Translations under genes and position numbers: made by a program
Source: Botrimarina mediterranea
Lineage (GTDB): Bacteria; Planctomycetota; Planctomycetia; Pirellulales; Lacipirellulaceae
Length of the DNA: 64,000 nt
Direction: 5' to 3'
Assembly: GCF_007753265.1 (NCBI RefSeq)
Contig: NZ_CP036349.1
Location: 1,273,363-1,337,362, forward strand
Shown: positions 39,656 through 48,432 of the stretch, piece by piece
Numbering within the stretch: position 1 is the stretch's first letter
How the letters are laid out: each line of letters begins with the position of its first letter
Notes under the pieces: model-generated
Database searches by the model: none
What the model saw: only the letters and a program-made list of their open reading frames with translations
What the model was told of the DNA's origin: nothing

Positions 39656-39750
39656 TCACCACGACGGACACGAAGAGCACGACGAGCTGTTTGCGTGGCA
39701 TCGTTGGTCCCGAAGATAGGCCGTCGTGCTCTTCGTGTCCGTCGTGGTGA
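39656..39750. repeat. Word-repeat hairpin D13 (ACGACGGACACGAAGAGC type)
   Basis: The left arm (39656-39685) and right arm (39721-39750) are near-perfect complements ending in TCACCACGACGG and CCGTCGTGGTGA. It lies in the convergent gap between the binding-protein gene and the methyltransferase gene. Confidence 0.9.
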
Positions 39751-39798
39751 TCTCTACTTGGCTCTCAGGAGCGAGTAGAGCAGTAAGGAGTATTGGTT

Positions 39799-40596
39799 TC
39801 ATCGCGTGCCGCGTTGTCGCCGCGCTTCGTACAGCAGCACCGCTGCCGCGGCTGACACGTTGAGGCTGTCCGCGACGCCGAGCATCGGCAGCGACACGCC
39901 CGTGGCGATCGCGTCCCACTCGGGCGACAGGCCGTCGGCTTCGCTGCCCAGGACGATCGCGCAGCCCTGGGTGAAATCGGCGTCGCTATAAGTGATTGTC
40001 GCTTCGGGCCGTGTGGCGAAGAGGGTTAAGCGTCGGTCTTGAAGCCACTGCCGCGCCTCGGCGGCCGTGGCGATGGCGATCTCTTTGCGGAAGACGGCGC
40101 CGACGCTCGAACGAATTGCATTCGGATTGAAGAGATCGACGCGCGGGTCGGCGACGATCACGGCGTCCACGCCCGCGCCGTCGGCGGTGCGGAGGATCGC
40201 GCCGAGGTTGCCGGGCTTCTCGACCGCTTCGATCACCGCGATCAGTGGCGCGGGCGGCAACGTTAGATCGGCGAGTCCGCGCACCGGGTGCTCGGCGACG
40301 AGCACCACGCCGTCGGCGCGGTCGCCGTAGGCGAGTTTGGCGAACGCGTCGCTCGCCACGGGAAAGACCGTGACGCCGCGTCGTTCGAGTTCCGCCAATG
40401 CCACGGCGGTGCGTTCACCGATCGAGGCTTCATCGACAAACGCTTCGATCGGTGTGACGCCGGCGGTGAGGGCGCGCAGCGTTTCCCGCGCGCCATCCAC
40501 CAGCAGCCGGCCCGTCGCGCGGCGGTGGCGGCTGTCCCGGAGCTGCGCGGCCTGCTTCAATCGCGGGTTGTGACGGCTGGTAATCCGCAGCGACAT
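39799..40596 (-). CDS. SpoU/TrmH-family RNA 2'-O-methyltransferase
   Basis: The 265-residue enzyme has an N-terminal substrate-binding domain (about 1-90) and a SPOUT knot domain. The SpoU motifs are visible: VEKPGNLGAILRTADGAG (motif 1 with the catalytic Arg), AIVLGSEADGLS (motif 2) and LPMLGVADSLNVSAAAAVLLYEARRQ (motif 3). It methylates a ribose 2'-OH in rRNA or tRNA; which one is not predictable. It is divergent from the cupin gene at 40620. Confidence 0.92.
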   Translation of the reverse strand: MSLRITSRHNPRLKQAAQLRDSRHRRATGRLLVDGARETLRALTAGVTPIEAFVDEASIGERTAVALAELERRGVTVFPVASDAFAKLAYGDRADGVVLVAEHPVRGLADLTLPPAPLIAVIEAVEKPGNLGAILRTADGAGVDAVIVADPRVDLFNPNAIRSSVGAVFRKEIAIATAAEARQWLQDRRLTLFATRPEATITYSDADFTQGCAIVLGSEADGLSPEWDAIATGVSLPMLGVADSLNVSAAAAVLLYEARRQRGTR

Positions 40597-40619
40597 GCGA
40601 TTGAAAGGAGAGCAGGGCG

Positions 40620-41177
40620 ATGGCGAATGACGACGTGAACAACGACCGCGGCCGACTGACGGCGAACGAGCTGATCGAGCTGTTGGGCCTCGAGCCCCTG
40701 CCCGAGGAAGGGGGCTTCTACCGTGAGACCTTCCGGTCGCCGCGACGGTTGCCCGCCGGGTCGATGGGGTCCGAGTACGACGGCGAGCGCAACGCCCTCA
40801 CCGCAATTTACTTCCTGGTGACGCCCGCGTCGCCCTCCGCCTGGCACATCCTGCCGAGCGACGAGGTCTTCCTCTGGCACGGCGGGGCGCCAGTGCGGAT
40901 GCTGCGGCTGCCGCCGAAGGGGCCTGCCGAGCCGATCACGCTGGGAGTCGATTTCGCCGCCGGCCAGCGTCCACAAGCGGTCGTGCCGGGGGGCGTCTGG
41001 CAGGGATGCCGCTTGGAAGACGGCGCCGGGCCCGGCTGGGCCCTGCTGAGCTGCCTGGTGGCGCCGGGTTTCGACTTCGCCGACTTTCACGTCGCGACGC
41101 CCGCCGAGGTAGCGGAGCTAGCAGCTCGTTTTCCCGAGCACGCTGCGGAGGTCGAGCGCCTCGCGCCACGCGGCTGA
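40620..41177 (+). CDS. Cupin, DUF985 family
   Basis: The 185-residue protein carries the DUF985 pattern: NELIELLGLEPLPEEGGFYRETFRS at the start, ALTAIYFLVTPASPSAWHILPSDEVFLWHGGAPV with the metal-side His and Glu, and GVWQGCRLEDG near the barrel end. The fold is a conserved cupin, and the family is implicated in small-molecule metabolism without a defined reaction. The start is the ATG 24 bases from the divergent methyltransferase gene. Confidence 0.9.
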   Translation: MANDDVNNDRGRLTANELIELLGLEPLPEEGGFYRETFRSPRRLPAGSMGSEYDGERNALTAIYFLVTPASPSAWHILPSDEVFLWHGGAPVRMLRLPPKGPAEPITLGVDFAAGQRPQAVVPGGVWQGCRLEDGAGPGWALLSCLVAPGFDFADFHVATPAEVAELAARFPEHAAEVERLAPRG

Positions 41178-41382
41178 GACGCCGGAGAACCGGACGCTAA
41201 GGCGTGCCGGCCGATTGTTGCTAGCAGCGGCTCATCAGCCGCGGGGCCTTAGCCCCCGGTTCCGCAGCGCGTTCCGATCTCCCGTCGCGGAGGGGTTGCT
41301 CAACCCAACTGGCATTCCCGCCCCGGGAGGGGTTCCCTAATTTGCCGGCCCAACCGCTCCACGCTTCGTCAGGGACCCTGCG

Positions 41383-42216
41383 ATGTCAGCCATCTGCCCC
41401 CTCCTCGGTCGCCCGACCGAAACCGAACCGACGCCCTACGAGCGTCACGGCTTCCGCTTGGTGCGTTGCCTGGAGACGGACTTCATCTACATGGAGAACC
41501 CGCCGGCCTACGACGAACTGCGCGACGACTTCCCCTGGGAGAAGACGATCGTCGCCGAGCGTGAGCGACGGCAGACCGAGGAGCCAATCTTCTCGCGCCT
41601 CTCGGACGCGGTAAAGCGGGTCCGCCGTGTGATCTCGCCGCGCCGCAATCAGGCCTACCAACTCGCAGCGCGGGCCGTCGCCAAGCGTTCGAGAGAGACG
41701 CCACTGCGTCTGCTCGACGTCGGTTGCGGGAGCGGCTTGATCGCGGCGGACTGCTGCGAACGCTTCACCGCCTCGGGCCGGACGGTCAAACCGATCGGGC
41801 TCGAGCTCTCGACCCAATTGGCGAAGGCTGCCACCGAGCGCTTTTCACCGTGGTCGGGCGAAGTCATCGCCGCCCCGGCGCTGGAAGGGCTCGACAAAGT
41901 TGACGATCGCTCGATCGACGTGGCGACGCTGATCAGCTTCCTCGAACACGACACCAAGCCGCTGGAGCTGCTCGTCGCGTTACGGCCAAAGCTTTCAACA
42001 AGCGGCGCCGCGATCATCAAGGTGCCCAACTACGCGTCGCTCAACCGTCGCCTCCGCGGCAAGCGTTGGTGCGGCTTCCGCTTCCCCGACCACGTCAACT
42101 ACTTCACGCCGCAAACGCTCCGCCTCTTGGCCGAAGAAGCGGGCTACAAGGTCGATCACCGCAGCGCCCCGCTCTTGGGCGACAACATGTACGTGGTGCT
42201 GCGCCCCGCTGCTTGA
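41383..42216 (+). CDS. Class I SAM-dependent methyltransferase
   Basis: The 277-residue protein has an N-terminal part with two cysteines that may be a small metal-binding head (AICPLLG ... RLVRCLE). It continues into a Rossmann-type methyltransferase with LRLLDVGCGSGLIAADC (motif I), IGLELSTQLAKAA (motif II) and VATLISFLEHDTKP (motif IV). The last third resembles the Methyltransf_23 group acting on lipids or surface polymers. FPDHVNYFTPQTLRLLAEEAGY is characteristic of that group. The substrate is unknown. Confidence 0.85.
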   Translation: MSAICPLLGRPTETEPTPYERHGFRLVRCLETDFIYMENPPAYDELRDDFPWEKTIVAERERRQTEEPIFSRLSDAVKRVRRVISPRRNQAYQLAARAVAKRSRETPLRLLDVGCGSGLIAADCCERFTASGRTVKPIGLELSTQLAKAATERFSPWSGEVIAAPALEGLDKVDDRSIDVATLISFLEHDTKPLELLVALRPKLSTSGAAIIKVPNYASLNRRLRGKRWCGFRFPDHVNYFTPQTLRLLAEEAGYKVDHRSAPLLGDNMYVVLRPAA

Positions 42217-42231
42217 GTCCGTGAAGCCCAG

Positions 42232-42282
42232 TTGGAGGCCCAATTGTGGGAGGCCCAATTGTGGGAGGCCCAGTTGTGGGAG
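42232..42282. repeat. Short direct repeat of a 15-base unit
   Basis: AATTGTGGGAGGCCC or close variants occur about three and a half times in tandem. The array runs straight into REP-like element E3 and has the E head (GTGGGAGG) in each unit, so it may be an expanded E head. Confidence 0.75.
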
Positions 42283-42361
42283 GCGTCTCCAGACGCCGAT
42301 GACGGGCACCATGCCGTATTCGGAATAGATACCGTAATCGGGGTCTGGAGACCCCTCCTAC
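42276..42361. repeat. Paired GTGG-headed REP-like element E3
   Basis: The left half is GTGGGAGGCGTCTCC...AGACGCCGAT; the right half is its inverted GGGG variant ending CCTCCTAC. The centre contains CCGTATTCGGAATAG, also seen with small changes in E4 and E5. It lies in the convergent gap before the carboxypeptidase gene. Confidence 0.85.
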
Positions 42362-42373
42362 AATCGCGTTCGC

Positions 42374-43111
42374 TCAATCCTGTTGATTGTCAGGCACGCC
42401 GCGGATGAAGGCCACGAGCGCCGCGCCGTAGTCGTCCCACAGCTCGTCAGTCGAACGCTTCTCGGCGTATCTCGGGAACTCGACGGTGATGATCGGCTTG
42501 CCGAGCGTCTCGCCTACATACGAGCCCATCGAGCCGGGGCGGCCGCCGAGTTTCTTCACGGGCAGCCGGCCGTCGATGGCGTCGGACATCGCCTGGGCGA
42601 GCGCCTCGCCGGGGCCGTCGTAGTCGATGCAGTCGATCGGCTGGTGCAGGCTCACCACCCGCGACGGGTTGTAGGTCCGCAGGGCCCGCATCAACGCCCG
42701 CGACTCGGGCTCCGACAGCGGCGCGTCGCCGTGCGTGGTGTGCTCGGTCCGGTTGTCGGCGGGGAAGTTGCGGTTGAGGTCAACGCCGTGGACGTTGAAC
42801 CGCTCCCGCTTGGCGTAGCCGTCGGGGTTCGCCACGGGGACGATGACGATCCGCTTGCCACCCCACTCTTTTGGGTGCCCCTTCATCCAGGCCTCCAGAC
42901 GCTCCACAAGGGGCGTGCCGGCGGGTTCGGTCCCATGGATGCTGGCGACGATTAGAAGCGTTTCTGGGGCATCCTCGGGCCCGTGGACACGTGCTGTGAG
43001 CGGCCGCCCCTCAACGCTCTGGCCGAGGGTGACCTCTTCGCTCCGTGAGGGCGCCGTCAGGGCGGACGCAACGCAGACCAGGAGAGAGACCGCGGTCTGG
43101 CGACGCTTCAT
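42374..43111 (-). CDS. M14-family zinc carboxypeptidase, secreted (MpaA-like)
   Basis: The 245-residue product from Met at 43111 has a signal peptide. The M14 core includes IVASIHGTEPAGTPLVERLE with the zinc His and Glu, NPDGYAKRERFNVHGVDLNRNFP with the substrate Arg, HQPIDCIDYDG for the third zinc ligand region, and VEFPR with the catalytic acid. The closest described relatives are the MpaA-type gamma-D-glutamyl-diaminopimelate amidases, so a role in peptidoglycan peptide turnover is likely. The upstream 7 residues (GTG start) are not needed. Confidence 0.85.
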   Translation of the reverse strand: MKRRQTAVSLLVCVASALTAPSRSEEVTLGQSVEGRPLTARVHGPEDAPETLLIVASIHGTEPAGTPLVERLEAWMKGHPKEWGGKRIVIVPVANPDGYAKRERFNVHGVDLNRNFPADNRTEHTTHGDAPLSEPESRALMRALRTYNPSRVVSLHQPIDCIDYDGPGEALAQAMSDAIDGRLPVKKLGGRPGSMGSYVGETLGKPIITVEFPRYAEKRSTDELWDDYGAALVAFIRGVPDNQQD

Positions 43112-43426
43112 GGTGTTGCTCATAGAAACCACGCTACTCCGATCGTCGCCCGCATCCCATTACCAGATTCGCGCAGAAGACACCGGATTCATTTAGACAT
43201 CTTACTGGTGGTGCTGGAAGTCGTTTTGATTTCCTGTGTGCGCAGTTCCGAATCAGTCGCTGGACTTGGTATTTGCTCTAAGTATTTGTGATCGTTTGGC
43301 TTAGCACTCGTCAGACGCGTTGCTGGCATGCGATGAGCTTGGAGAGGGGAGCAGCCACGCCGGACCAGAAGGCCTGGCGAATCCGTTCGGTTCCCTCCCG
43401 CTCTCACTCCTGCCTTGGAGCCTTCG

Positions 43427-44077
43427 ATGTCCCGCCTCGCCGTGCTGACCGCCGCCCTCGCCATTGTCATCGCCCCCCAGGTCGCCCTGGCCGGAGGCCA
43501 CTGCGGATGGAAACCAGCTCCCCAGCCCCACCCCTATCCGCAGCCGCACCCTTACCCCCAGCCCGGCCCAGGCTGGGAGCAACCCGCTCCGACCTACACC
43601 CAGCCAATCTCTTATCCCAGCTACAAGCCGGCGCCGACCGTGATCGGCAATCCCGGTTACCAGCCGATCGCCGGGCCGCGGGCCTACTACTTCGGCATGA
43701 GCCTCCAAATCGCCAACACGGCTTATGGCCGAGGCTTGCAAGTAGCCAGCGTCACACCGGGCAGCCCGGCGGCTCAGGCGGGCTTGGAAACCGGCGATGT
43801 GCTGCTGCGGGCCGGCGGCGTCGATTTGCAGAACGCTTACAGCAACGAGCACGGCGTCCAGCTCTTGCAATCGGCCGTTGGCTTCGGCGGCGCCTCGCCG
43901 ACGACGGCGCAGACATTCGTCGCCCCACCGGCGCAGCTGGTGCAACTGACGGTGGTGAACGTCCGTAGCGGGCGGGTTGTCGCCGTCAGCGTTCGGCCGA
44001 TCTCGTCGGGGTCTCCCGCCCCGACCGTCGCGGCCCCGGTCGCCAGCAGCGTGACGGCCCCGGCCCATTCCTTCTGA
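43427..44077 (+). CDS. Secreted PDZ-domain protein
   Basis: The 216-residue protein has a signal peptide (1-22, ALAGG) and a Pro/Tyr/Gln-rich tract (about 28-70, repeated PQPHPYPQP units). A PDZ domain follows (about 85-190) with YYFGMSLQI, GLQVASVTPGSPAAQAGLETGDVLLRAGG and the closing VVNVRSGRVVAVSV strands. No protease domain is present. It probably serves as an adaptor or structural envelope protein. The gap 43112-43426 before it holds no other feature I can support; a strong terminator follows. Confidence 0.85.
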   Translation: MSRLAVLTAALAIVIAPQVALAGGHCGWKPAPQPHPYPQPHPYPQPGPGWEQPAPTYTQPISYPSYKPAPTVIGNPGYQPIAGPRAYYFGMSLQIANTAYGRGLQVASVTPGSPAAQAGLETGDVLLRAGGVDLQNAYSNEHGVQLLQSAVGFGGASPTTAQTFVAPPAQLVQLTVVNVRSGRVVAVSVRPISSGSPAPTVAAPVASSVTAPAHSF

Positions 44078-44093
44078 GCCCGAGCCATCGAGC

Positions 44094-44129
44094 CGACCGC
44101 CCCAGGACCCCTGGGGCGGTCTTTTTTTT
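44094..44129 (+). terminator. Rho-independent terminator after the PDZ gene
   Basis: A 12-bp stem (GACCGCCCCAGG with CCTGGGGCGGTC) has a 4-base loop and is followed by eight T residues. It lies 17 bases past the stop codon. Confidence 0.95.
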
Positions 44130-44229
44130 AATCCGAGGCGCGCGCCAACTCCACGCCCGTCGTTGTAACCCTTAGCGGCGATGGGACGGACTTTCCCAAC
44201 GCCGCCATCCCTCTGACGGAGTCACAACC

Positions 44230-44472
44230 ATGACCGGTCGCATCCTAAGCATCGTCGCCCTCGTCGGTTGCCTAGCCACACTGGTCCTCGTCGCAACGCT
44301 GGCGGGCGGCGGTGAAATGGCCCCGCGTCAGGACGCCGCCGTTTCGATTTCGGAGCCCGTTGTGGCGCCGAGGAGCCGTCCCGTGCCGATCCCGAAGTCT
44401 CGGGTCATCTACCGCATCGTCCGTCAACAGAGCGATGCGAATCGCGTCACGCTCGCCAGCTGCGAGCGCTGA
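44230..44472 (+). CDS. Small membrane-anchored protein, hypothetical
   Basis: The 80-residue product has one membrane helix (about 5-27, ILSIVALVGCLATLVLVATL) and then a short Pro/Arg-rich tail with VIYRIVRQQSDANRVTLASCER. A GGAG site sits about 10 bases before the ATG. Nothing else is recognisable. Small tailed membrane proteins of this type are common and uncharacterised. Confidence 0.5.
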   Translation: MTGRILSIVALVGCLATLVLVATLAGGGEMAPRQDAAVSISEPVVAPRSRPVPIPKSRVIYRIVRQQSDANRVTLASCER

Positions 44473-44504
44473 GCTTGAGTTTCGGTCAGCGGCGCGTAAG
44501 AGAG

Positions 44505-44592
44505 GGCGAGCCGTAAGCGTAGGCGCCCGGAGTTGAGCTGCCGAGAGAATCCACCGTGACGCAACTCCGGGCGCTGACGCTTACGGCTCGCC
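44505..44592. repeat. Inverted repeat F2 (GGCGAGCCGTAAGCG type)
   Basis: The arms at 44505-44535 and 44562-44592 are complements, with the GGCGAGCC ends on the outside. This is the inside-out arrangement compared with F1 at 16583-16648. The hairpin lies between two convergent genes. Confidence 0.85.
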
Positions 44593-44600
44593 TTTGAACG

Positions 44601-44957
44601 TCAACCCGCTGTCGCCGGCGTGCGGAACACAAAGTAGACCGCCCCGACGATGCACAACGCGGCCCATAGGTGGTCCCACCGCAGCGACGCCTTCATGTAG
44701 AAGACGGCGAACGGCACGAACACCGACAGCGCGATCACCTCTTGCAGCAGTTTGAGTTGCCCCAGGTCGAGCCTGGTGTAGCCGATGCGGTTCGCCGGCA
44801 CCTGCAGCAGGTACTCGAAGAATGCAATCGCCCAACTCGCAATCGCCGCAACAACCCAAGGCTTGCCGCTGAGGTCCTTGAGGTGAGCGTACCAAGCGAA
44901 GGTCATGAAGACGTTCGACAGCGTCAGCAGCAAGATCGTCGTCGGGATCGCGGGCAT
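44601..44957 (-). CDS. DMT-like four-helix membrane protein (DUF486)
   Basis: The 118-residue protein has four membrane helices and the DUF486 order: LLTLSNVFMTFAWYAHL, SWAIAFFEYLLQVPANRIGY, LGQLKLLQEVIALSVFVPFAVFYMK, then a final helix. The family is related to small multidrug-resistance-type transporters, but its substrate is unknown. The length is typical. Confidence 0.9.
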   Translation of the reverse strand: MPAIPTTILLLTLSNVFMTFAWYAHLKDLSGKPWVVAAIASWAIAFFEYLLQVPANRIGYTRLDLGQLKLLQEVIALSVFVPFAVFYMKASLRWDHLWAALCIVGAVYFVFRTPATAG

Positions 44958-44984
44958 ATCTGGTCGAATGGAATCGCAGATTCT

Positions 44985-45072
44985 GTGGGAGGGGTCTCCA
45001 GACCCCCGATGACGCGCCCCATGCCGTATTCGGAATGGATGCCGTCATCGGGGGTCTGCAGACCCCTCTCAC
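44985..45072. repeat. Paired GTGG-headed REP-like element E4
   Basis: The left half is GTGGGAGGGGTCTCC...AGACCCCCGAT; the right half is the complement, with GGGGTCTGC and a final CTCTCAC. The centre has CCGTATTCGGAATGG as in E3. It lies between the DUF486 gene and a peroxiredoxin-like gene on the same strand. Confidence 0.85.
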
Positions 45073-45105
45073 AGGAATCCATTCACATGCAAGTCGCTAG
45101 TCGCA

Positions 45106-45684
45106 TCAGTTAAAATAATCCGGCTCCGCCCCCGGCTTCCATTTGATGTTGCAGCCGATCGAGGGCAGCTGCTTGTCGCTGGGCTTCTCGCCGGCGAGCA
45201 CCGCGTCGCACGCGGCGCGGAGGTCTTCGCCCGTGGGCGCCACGCCGCTGTCAGGACGGCTGCTGTCGAACTGCCCGCGGTAGACCAGCTTGTGGTCCGC
45301 GTCGAACAAGAAGAAGTCGGGCGTGCATGCCGCGCGGTACGCCTTCGCCACGTCCTGCGTCGCGTCGTAGAGGTAAGGGAACGTGTAGCCCCGAGCCTCG
45401 GCCTCGAGGGCCATCTTGTCAGGCGAGTCGGCCGGGTAGTTGTCCACGTCGTTGGAACTGATCCCGACCATCGCCAAGCCTTTCTCCTGGTACTCCACCC
45501 CGAAGGCGGCGAGGGCCTCGGCCAGGTGAATCACGAAGGGGCAGTGGTTGCACATGAACACCACCAACAGGCCCTTCGAATCGGAGAAGTCGCCGGGCTT
45601 GACGGTTTTGCCGTCCACGTCCGGCAACGCGAAGTCCGGGGCCGGCGTGCCGAGGGGGAGCATCGTGCTGGGCGTACGAACCAT
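45106..45684 (-). CDS. Thioredoxin-fold AhpC/TSA-type protein
   Basis: The 192-residue protein has the opening GTPAPDFALPDVDGKTV and a redox site CNHCPF (C-x-x-C) after VVFMC. It then has VGISSNDVDNYPADSPDKM and a TPDFFLFDADHKLVYRGQFDSSRPD segment. This is the AhpC/TSA-related thioredoxin-like family found in many bacteria. It is probably cytoplasmic because no signal peptide is seen. The start may be Met1 or Met8; the extra residues do not change the fold. Confidence 0.85.
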   Translation of the reverse strand: MVRTPSTMLPLGTPAPDFALPDVDGKTVKPGDFSDSKGLLVVFMCNHCPFVIHLAEALAAFGVEYQEKGLAMVGISSNDVDNYPADSPDKMALEAEARGYTFPYLYDATQDVAKAYRAACTPDFFLFDADHKLVYRGQFDSSRPDSGVAPTGEDLRAACDAVLAGEKPSDKQLPSIGCNIKWKPGAEPDYFN

Positions 45685-45984
45685 CGTGAGGTCTCCTGCG
45701 TCTTAAGGGGCATGCGTTCGCCGCGTTCGTCCCTGCTACGGCTCGGGCGCGACGCCTCTCCCGAGTAGACCGCGGCCGGGCCGCTCGGGCAACGCTCCCA
45801 CCCCGCGGCCTTCGGGCGCAGCGTTGACACCTGGGCAGATCGCCCTAAAATCACGCGGCGCAGACGTTTAGGTCGAAACCCCCGCGGCCCACGGTGGCCG
45901 CTGACTTACAATCCAATATCGCAAGCCGAGAGATGGTTGTTCCAAGCAAGGGACGCCTTCGCTCAACCCCCAGCAGAGGTCCCC
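45685..45984. other. Intergenic region between divergent thioredoxin-type genes
   Basis: This 300-base gap should contain the promoters of both the AhpC/TSA-type gene and trxA. I see no repeat family or RNA gene. The frame that extends trxA upstream to 45937 is not conserved-looking. Confidence 0.35.
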
Positions 45985-46308
45985 ATGGGCGTTCTTGAAA
46001 TCACCGACGGCAACTTCGAACAAGAAGTCCTGATGAGCGAAGTCCCGGTGCTGCTCGACTTCTGGGCCCCGTGGTGCGGCCCGTGCCGCCAGATCGCCCC
46101 GCTGATCGAAGAGCTTGCTGGCGAGAACTCGGGCAGCGCGAAGGTCGCGAAGCTCAACGTCGACGACGCTCCCGGCGCCGCCCAGACGTACGGCGTCAGC
46201 AGCATCCCCACGCTGATGGTCTTCAAGGGCGGCGAGGTGGTCGACCGCTTCGTCGGCATCCAAGCCAAGAACCGCCTGCAAGAAGCGATCAACTCCGCCA
46301 AGGACTGA
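45985..46308 (+). CDS. trxA: Thioredoxin
   Basis: The 107-residue cytoplasmic protein has the canonical site WCGPC in LLDFWAPWCGPCRQIAPLIEEL, the cis-Pro in SSIPTLMVFKGGEVVDRFVG and standard length. It reduces disulfides in target enzymes using thioredoxin reductase. The ATG at 45985 starts MGVLEITDGNF; the upstream 16 in-frame residues are discarded. A strong terminator follows. Confidence 0.95.
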   Translation: MGVLEITDGNFEQEVLMSEVPVLLDFWAPWCGPCRQIAPLIEELAGENSGSAKVAKLNVDDAPGAAQTYGVSSIPTLMVFKGGEVVDRFVGIQAKNRLQEAINSAKD

Positions 46309-46340
46309 AGCGGGCATCTGACAACTGAAACAACGCCGAG

Positions 46341-46377
46341 GGCGACGGACAATTGGTCCGTCGCCTTCGTTTTTTTT
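46341..46377 (+). terminator. Rho-independent terminator after trxA
   Basis: A 10-bp stem (GGCGACGGAC with GTCCGTCGCC) has a tight AATTG loop and is followed by a run of at least eight T residues. It lies about 30 bases past the stop codon. Confidence 0.95.
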
Positions 46378-46515
46378 GGAATGACCAATGACCAAGCCCC
46401 AATGACCAATGAGGTAATCAGGGGTCAGAAGTCAGTAATCAGGACGACTTGCATCTGGAGCTGGTCCCTGACCGCTGATCTCCGCATTGGTCATTGGGGC
46501 TTGGTCATTGGACAT
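46378..46515. repeat. Word-repeat hairpin D14 (AATGACCAATGACC type)
   Basis: The left arm has AATGACCAATGACC, CCCCAATGACCAATG and related words. The right arm has ATTGGTCATTGGGG and TTGGTCATTGG. A lone right arm of the CGCAGAG family follows at about 46520-46545. The whole 337-base gap before the coiled-coil gene is filled by these and the terminator. Confidence 0.85.
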
Positions 46516-46645
46516 TCGCTTGCTCTCCGCGTCTCTGCGCGAGGCCTCAAGTCCCCCTCGTCGCGGGCCGATACGAACGATGGAAGACTGTACCGGTTGT
46601 ACGGCCTTTGCCAGCTAGCATTACCAGCTACCGAAGACGCCCGCG

Positions 46646-48103
46646 ATGAGCGATCCCAAGCACGCCCGCATCGACTCGGCCCACACCGGGCGCCCCGCCG
46701 CGAGCCGGGCGCCGCTCTCGGAGTCGGTGGTCCGGCTCGAAGCCGCGCCGGCGCTGACGACGGCCGCGCCGTCGCTCGCCTCGGCCCCGGCGGCCGAGGG
46801 GCACGCCGGGCAGCTCGCCCAGTGGCTCCAGTCGCGCAGCCGCGAGCTGCAGGCCCGCGCCGCGCAGCTCGACGCCCAAGAGGCCGATTTCGAAGCCCGG
46901 GTCGCCGCCGCCCGCAATGACCTCGAAGCCGATCGCGCCGCGCTCGAAGCCCGCGAGGCGACGCTCCAACGACCGACCGCCGACCCGAAGCTGCTCGCCC
47001 AACTCGAGGCGCGCGAGAAGGAACTCGACACCCGCGAAGCGAACCTCGACCACGAGGTGTCTTCGCTCGCCCGCGCGAAAGCCGGCTTCGCCGAGAAGCT
47101 GGACAGCCTCGACCGGCAGCGCAAGGAGATCGACGGCCGCTCGAAGGAGTTCGACGCCATCGCCACGCAGTTGGCCGACAAGGATCGTGAGAACCAGCGG
47201 AACGCCGCCGAGCTTGAGTTACGCCGCGCCGAGCTGAGCCAGCTCGAAGAGGCCCGCAAAGAGGCCGAGCAATCGCTCAATGAACGTGAGCACCGCCTCG
47301 CCCTTCGGCACAAAGAGATCGAAACCGCGGTCAAGCGTTTCGAGCGGCTCGACGCCACCGAACGCCGCGTCGCCGAGCTCGAAGAGCAACTCGCCGCCGC
47401 CGCCGAGCGCGACGCCAACCTGGCGATCGCCGAACGCCTGCTCGCCGACGAGCGCGCGGCGCTCGCCCGGCGATTAGCCGACGTCGAGAAGCGCGAGGCC
47501 GAGATCCGCCTCCGCAGCGACCGCGACCGCACCGCGATCGGCGCCGACCGCGACGCCTGGCGCGTCGAGGCGAAGGCCTCGGCCGAACGCGTCGAACGCC
47601 GCGAGGTCGAGCTCGACCGCCGCGCCGAGTCGCTCCGCCGTTTGCAGACCGAGCTCGAGAACACGCAACGTGAAGTGCTCGAGATGCGGCTCGCTACGGA
47701 AGAAACCTGGGCGCAGCTGACGGGCGTCCTCGCGCCGGCGACGCTCACCCGCTCGATCGCCCGCGTCCGCGCGCAGCTCGCCGACCACTACGGCCACACG
47801 CTTGAGCACATCGCCAATGAGCGGGGCGCCCTTCGCGACGCTGCCAAGCAGCTCGACGCCGAGTTCAAGCGGCTGGAGCAACAGCGGCTGGCGCTCACCG
47901 AGTGGGCCAACCGCCGCCACGAAGAGTTCGGCGACGCCGCCGACCGGCTCGAAGGCCGCGAGCATGAACTCGACCGCCAGCAGCGCGAGTTCGAGAAGCT
48001 CGAAGCCCGCTGGGCCGCCGAGCGCCAAGAGTACCGCGACCAGGTCCGCAACCTACTAGCGGAGATCCGCGGGCCGGAGCTCAAAATCCACCGCGCGGCC
48101 TAG
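46646..48103 (+). CDS. Long coiled-coil protein
   Basis: The 485-residue protein has an Ala-rich, probably disordered head (1-55) and then an almost unbroken Glu/Arg/Ala/Leu heptad region (about 55-330, 370-470). There is no signal peptide or membrane helix. The composition and repeated EARE, ERRVAELEEQL-like units suggest a rod-shaped cytoplasmic scaffold. Planctomycetes have many such proteins of unknown function. Ala/Arg richness makes it prone to opposite-strand shadow frames; this frame is the one with heptad order. Confidence 0.75.
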   Translation: MSDPKHARIDSAHTGRPAASRAPLSESVVRLEAAPALTTAAPSLASAPAAEGHAGQLAQWLQSRSRELQARAAQLDAQEADFEARVAAARNDLEADRAALEAREATLQRPTADPKLLAQLEAREKELDTREANLDHEVSSLARAKAGFAEKLDSLDRQRKEIDGRSKEFDAIATQLADKDRENQRNAAELELRRAELSQLEEARKEAEQSLNEREHRLALRHKEIETAVKRFERLDATERRVAELEEQLAAAAERDANLAIAERLLADERAALARRLADVEKREAEIRLRSDRDRTAIGADRDAWRVEAKASAERVERREVELDRRAESLRRLQTELENTQREVLEMRLATEETWAQLTGVLAPATLTRSIARVRAQLADHYGHTLEHIANERGALRDAAKQLDAEFKRLEQQRLALTEWANRRHEEFGDAADRLEGREHELDRQQREFEKLEARWAAERQEYRDQVRNLLAEIRGPELKIHRAA

Positions 48104-48133
48104 GCGTTCTTGCTTTCGTCATCTTGCCGTCGA

Positions 48134-48307
48134 GTCTCACGCAGAGACGCAGAGACGCAGAGACGCGGAGGTGCCGATGTAAGCCTCACGCAAAGGCGCG
48201 AAGACGCAAAGAAGAAGAGTTAAAAACCTTTGCGTCTTCGCGCCTTTGCGTGAGACATTGCCCTCACCATCTTTCTTACTCTGCGTCTCCGCGTCTCTGC
48301 GCGAGAC
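48134..48307. repeat. Word-repeat hairpin D15 (CGCAGAGACGCAGAGACG type)
   Basis: The left arm has four CGCAGAGACG-type words and CACGCAAAGGCGCGAAGACG. The right arm is the complement. The loop is only about 16 bases (AAGAAGAGTTAAAAAC), much shorter than in D1, D6 and D10. The element occupies the gap 48104-48432 before the next gene. Confidence 0.85.
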
Positions 48308-48432
48308 TTTCCGCTGTAGTTCCGCATTTTGTTGCGATTTGTTGCGTGAATTGTTGCCAAGATGACCGCGCCTCTGGCGAAGTGCCTGCATGGTTTCGCT
48401 TTTCAGCGGGTCTCTCAAGCAGGAGTTTTAAG

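Noticed and set aside
42232-42282. Tandem 15-base units considered as a CRISPR-like array
   Set aside because: The units are contiguous without unique spacers, there are no cas genes, and the unit is the head of REP-like family E.
46621-47748. A 375-residue Ser/Arg-rich open frame on the minus strand
   Set aside because: It mirrors the heptad coiled-coil gene; the Ser/Arg composition is the antisense image of Glu/Ala/Leu/Arg codons.
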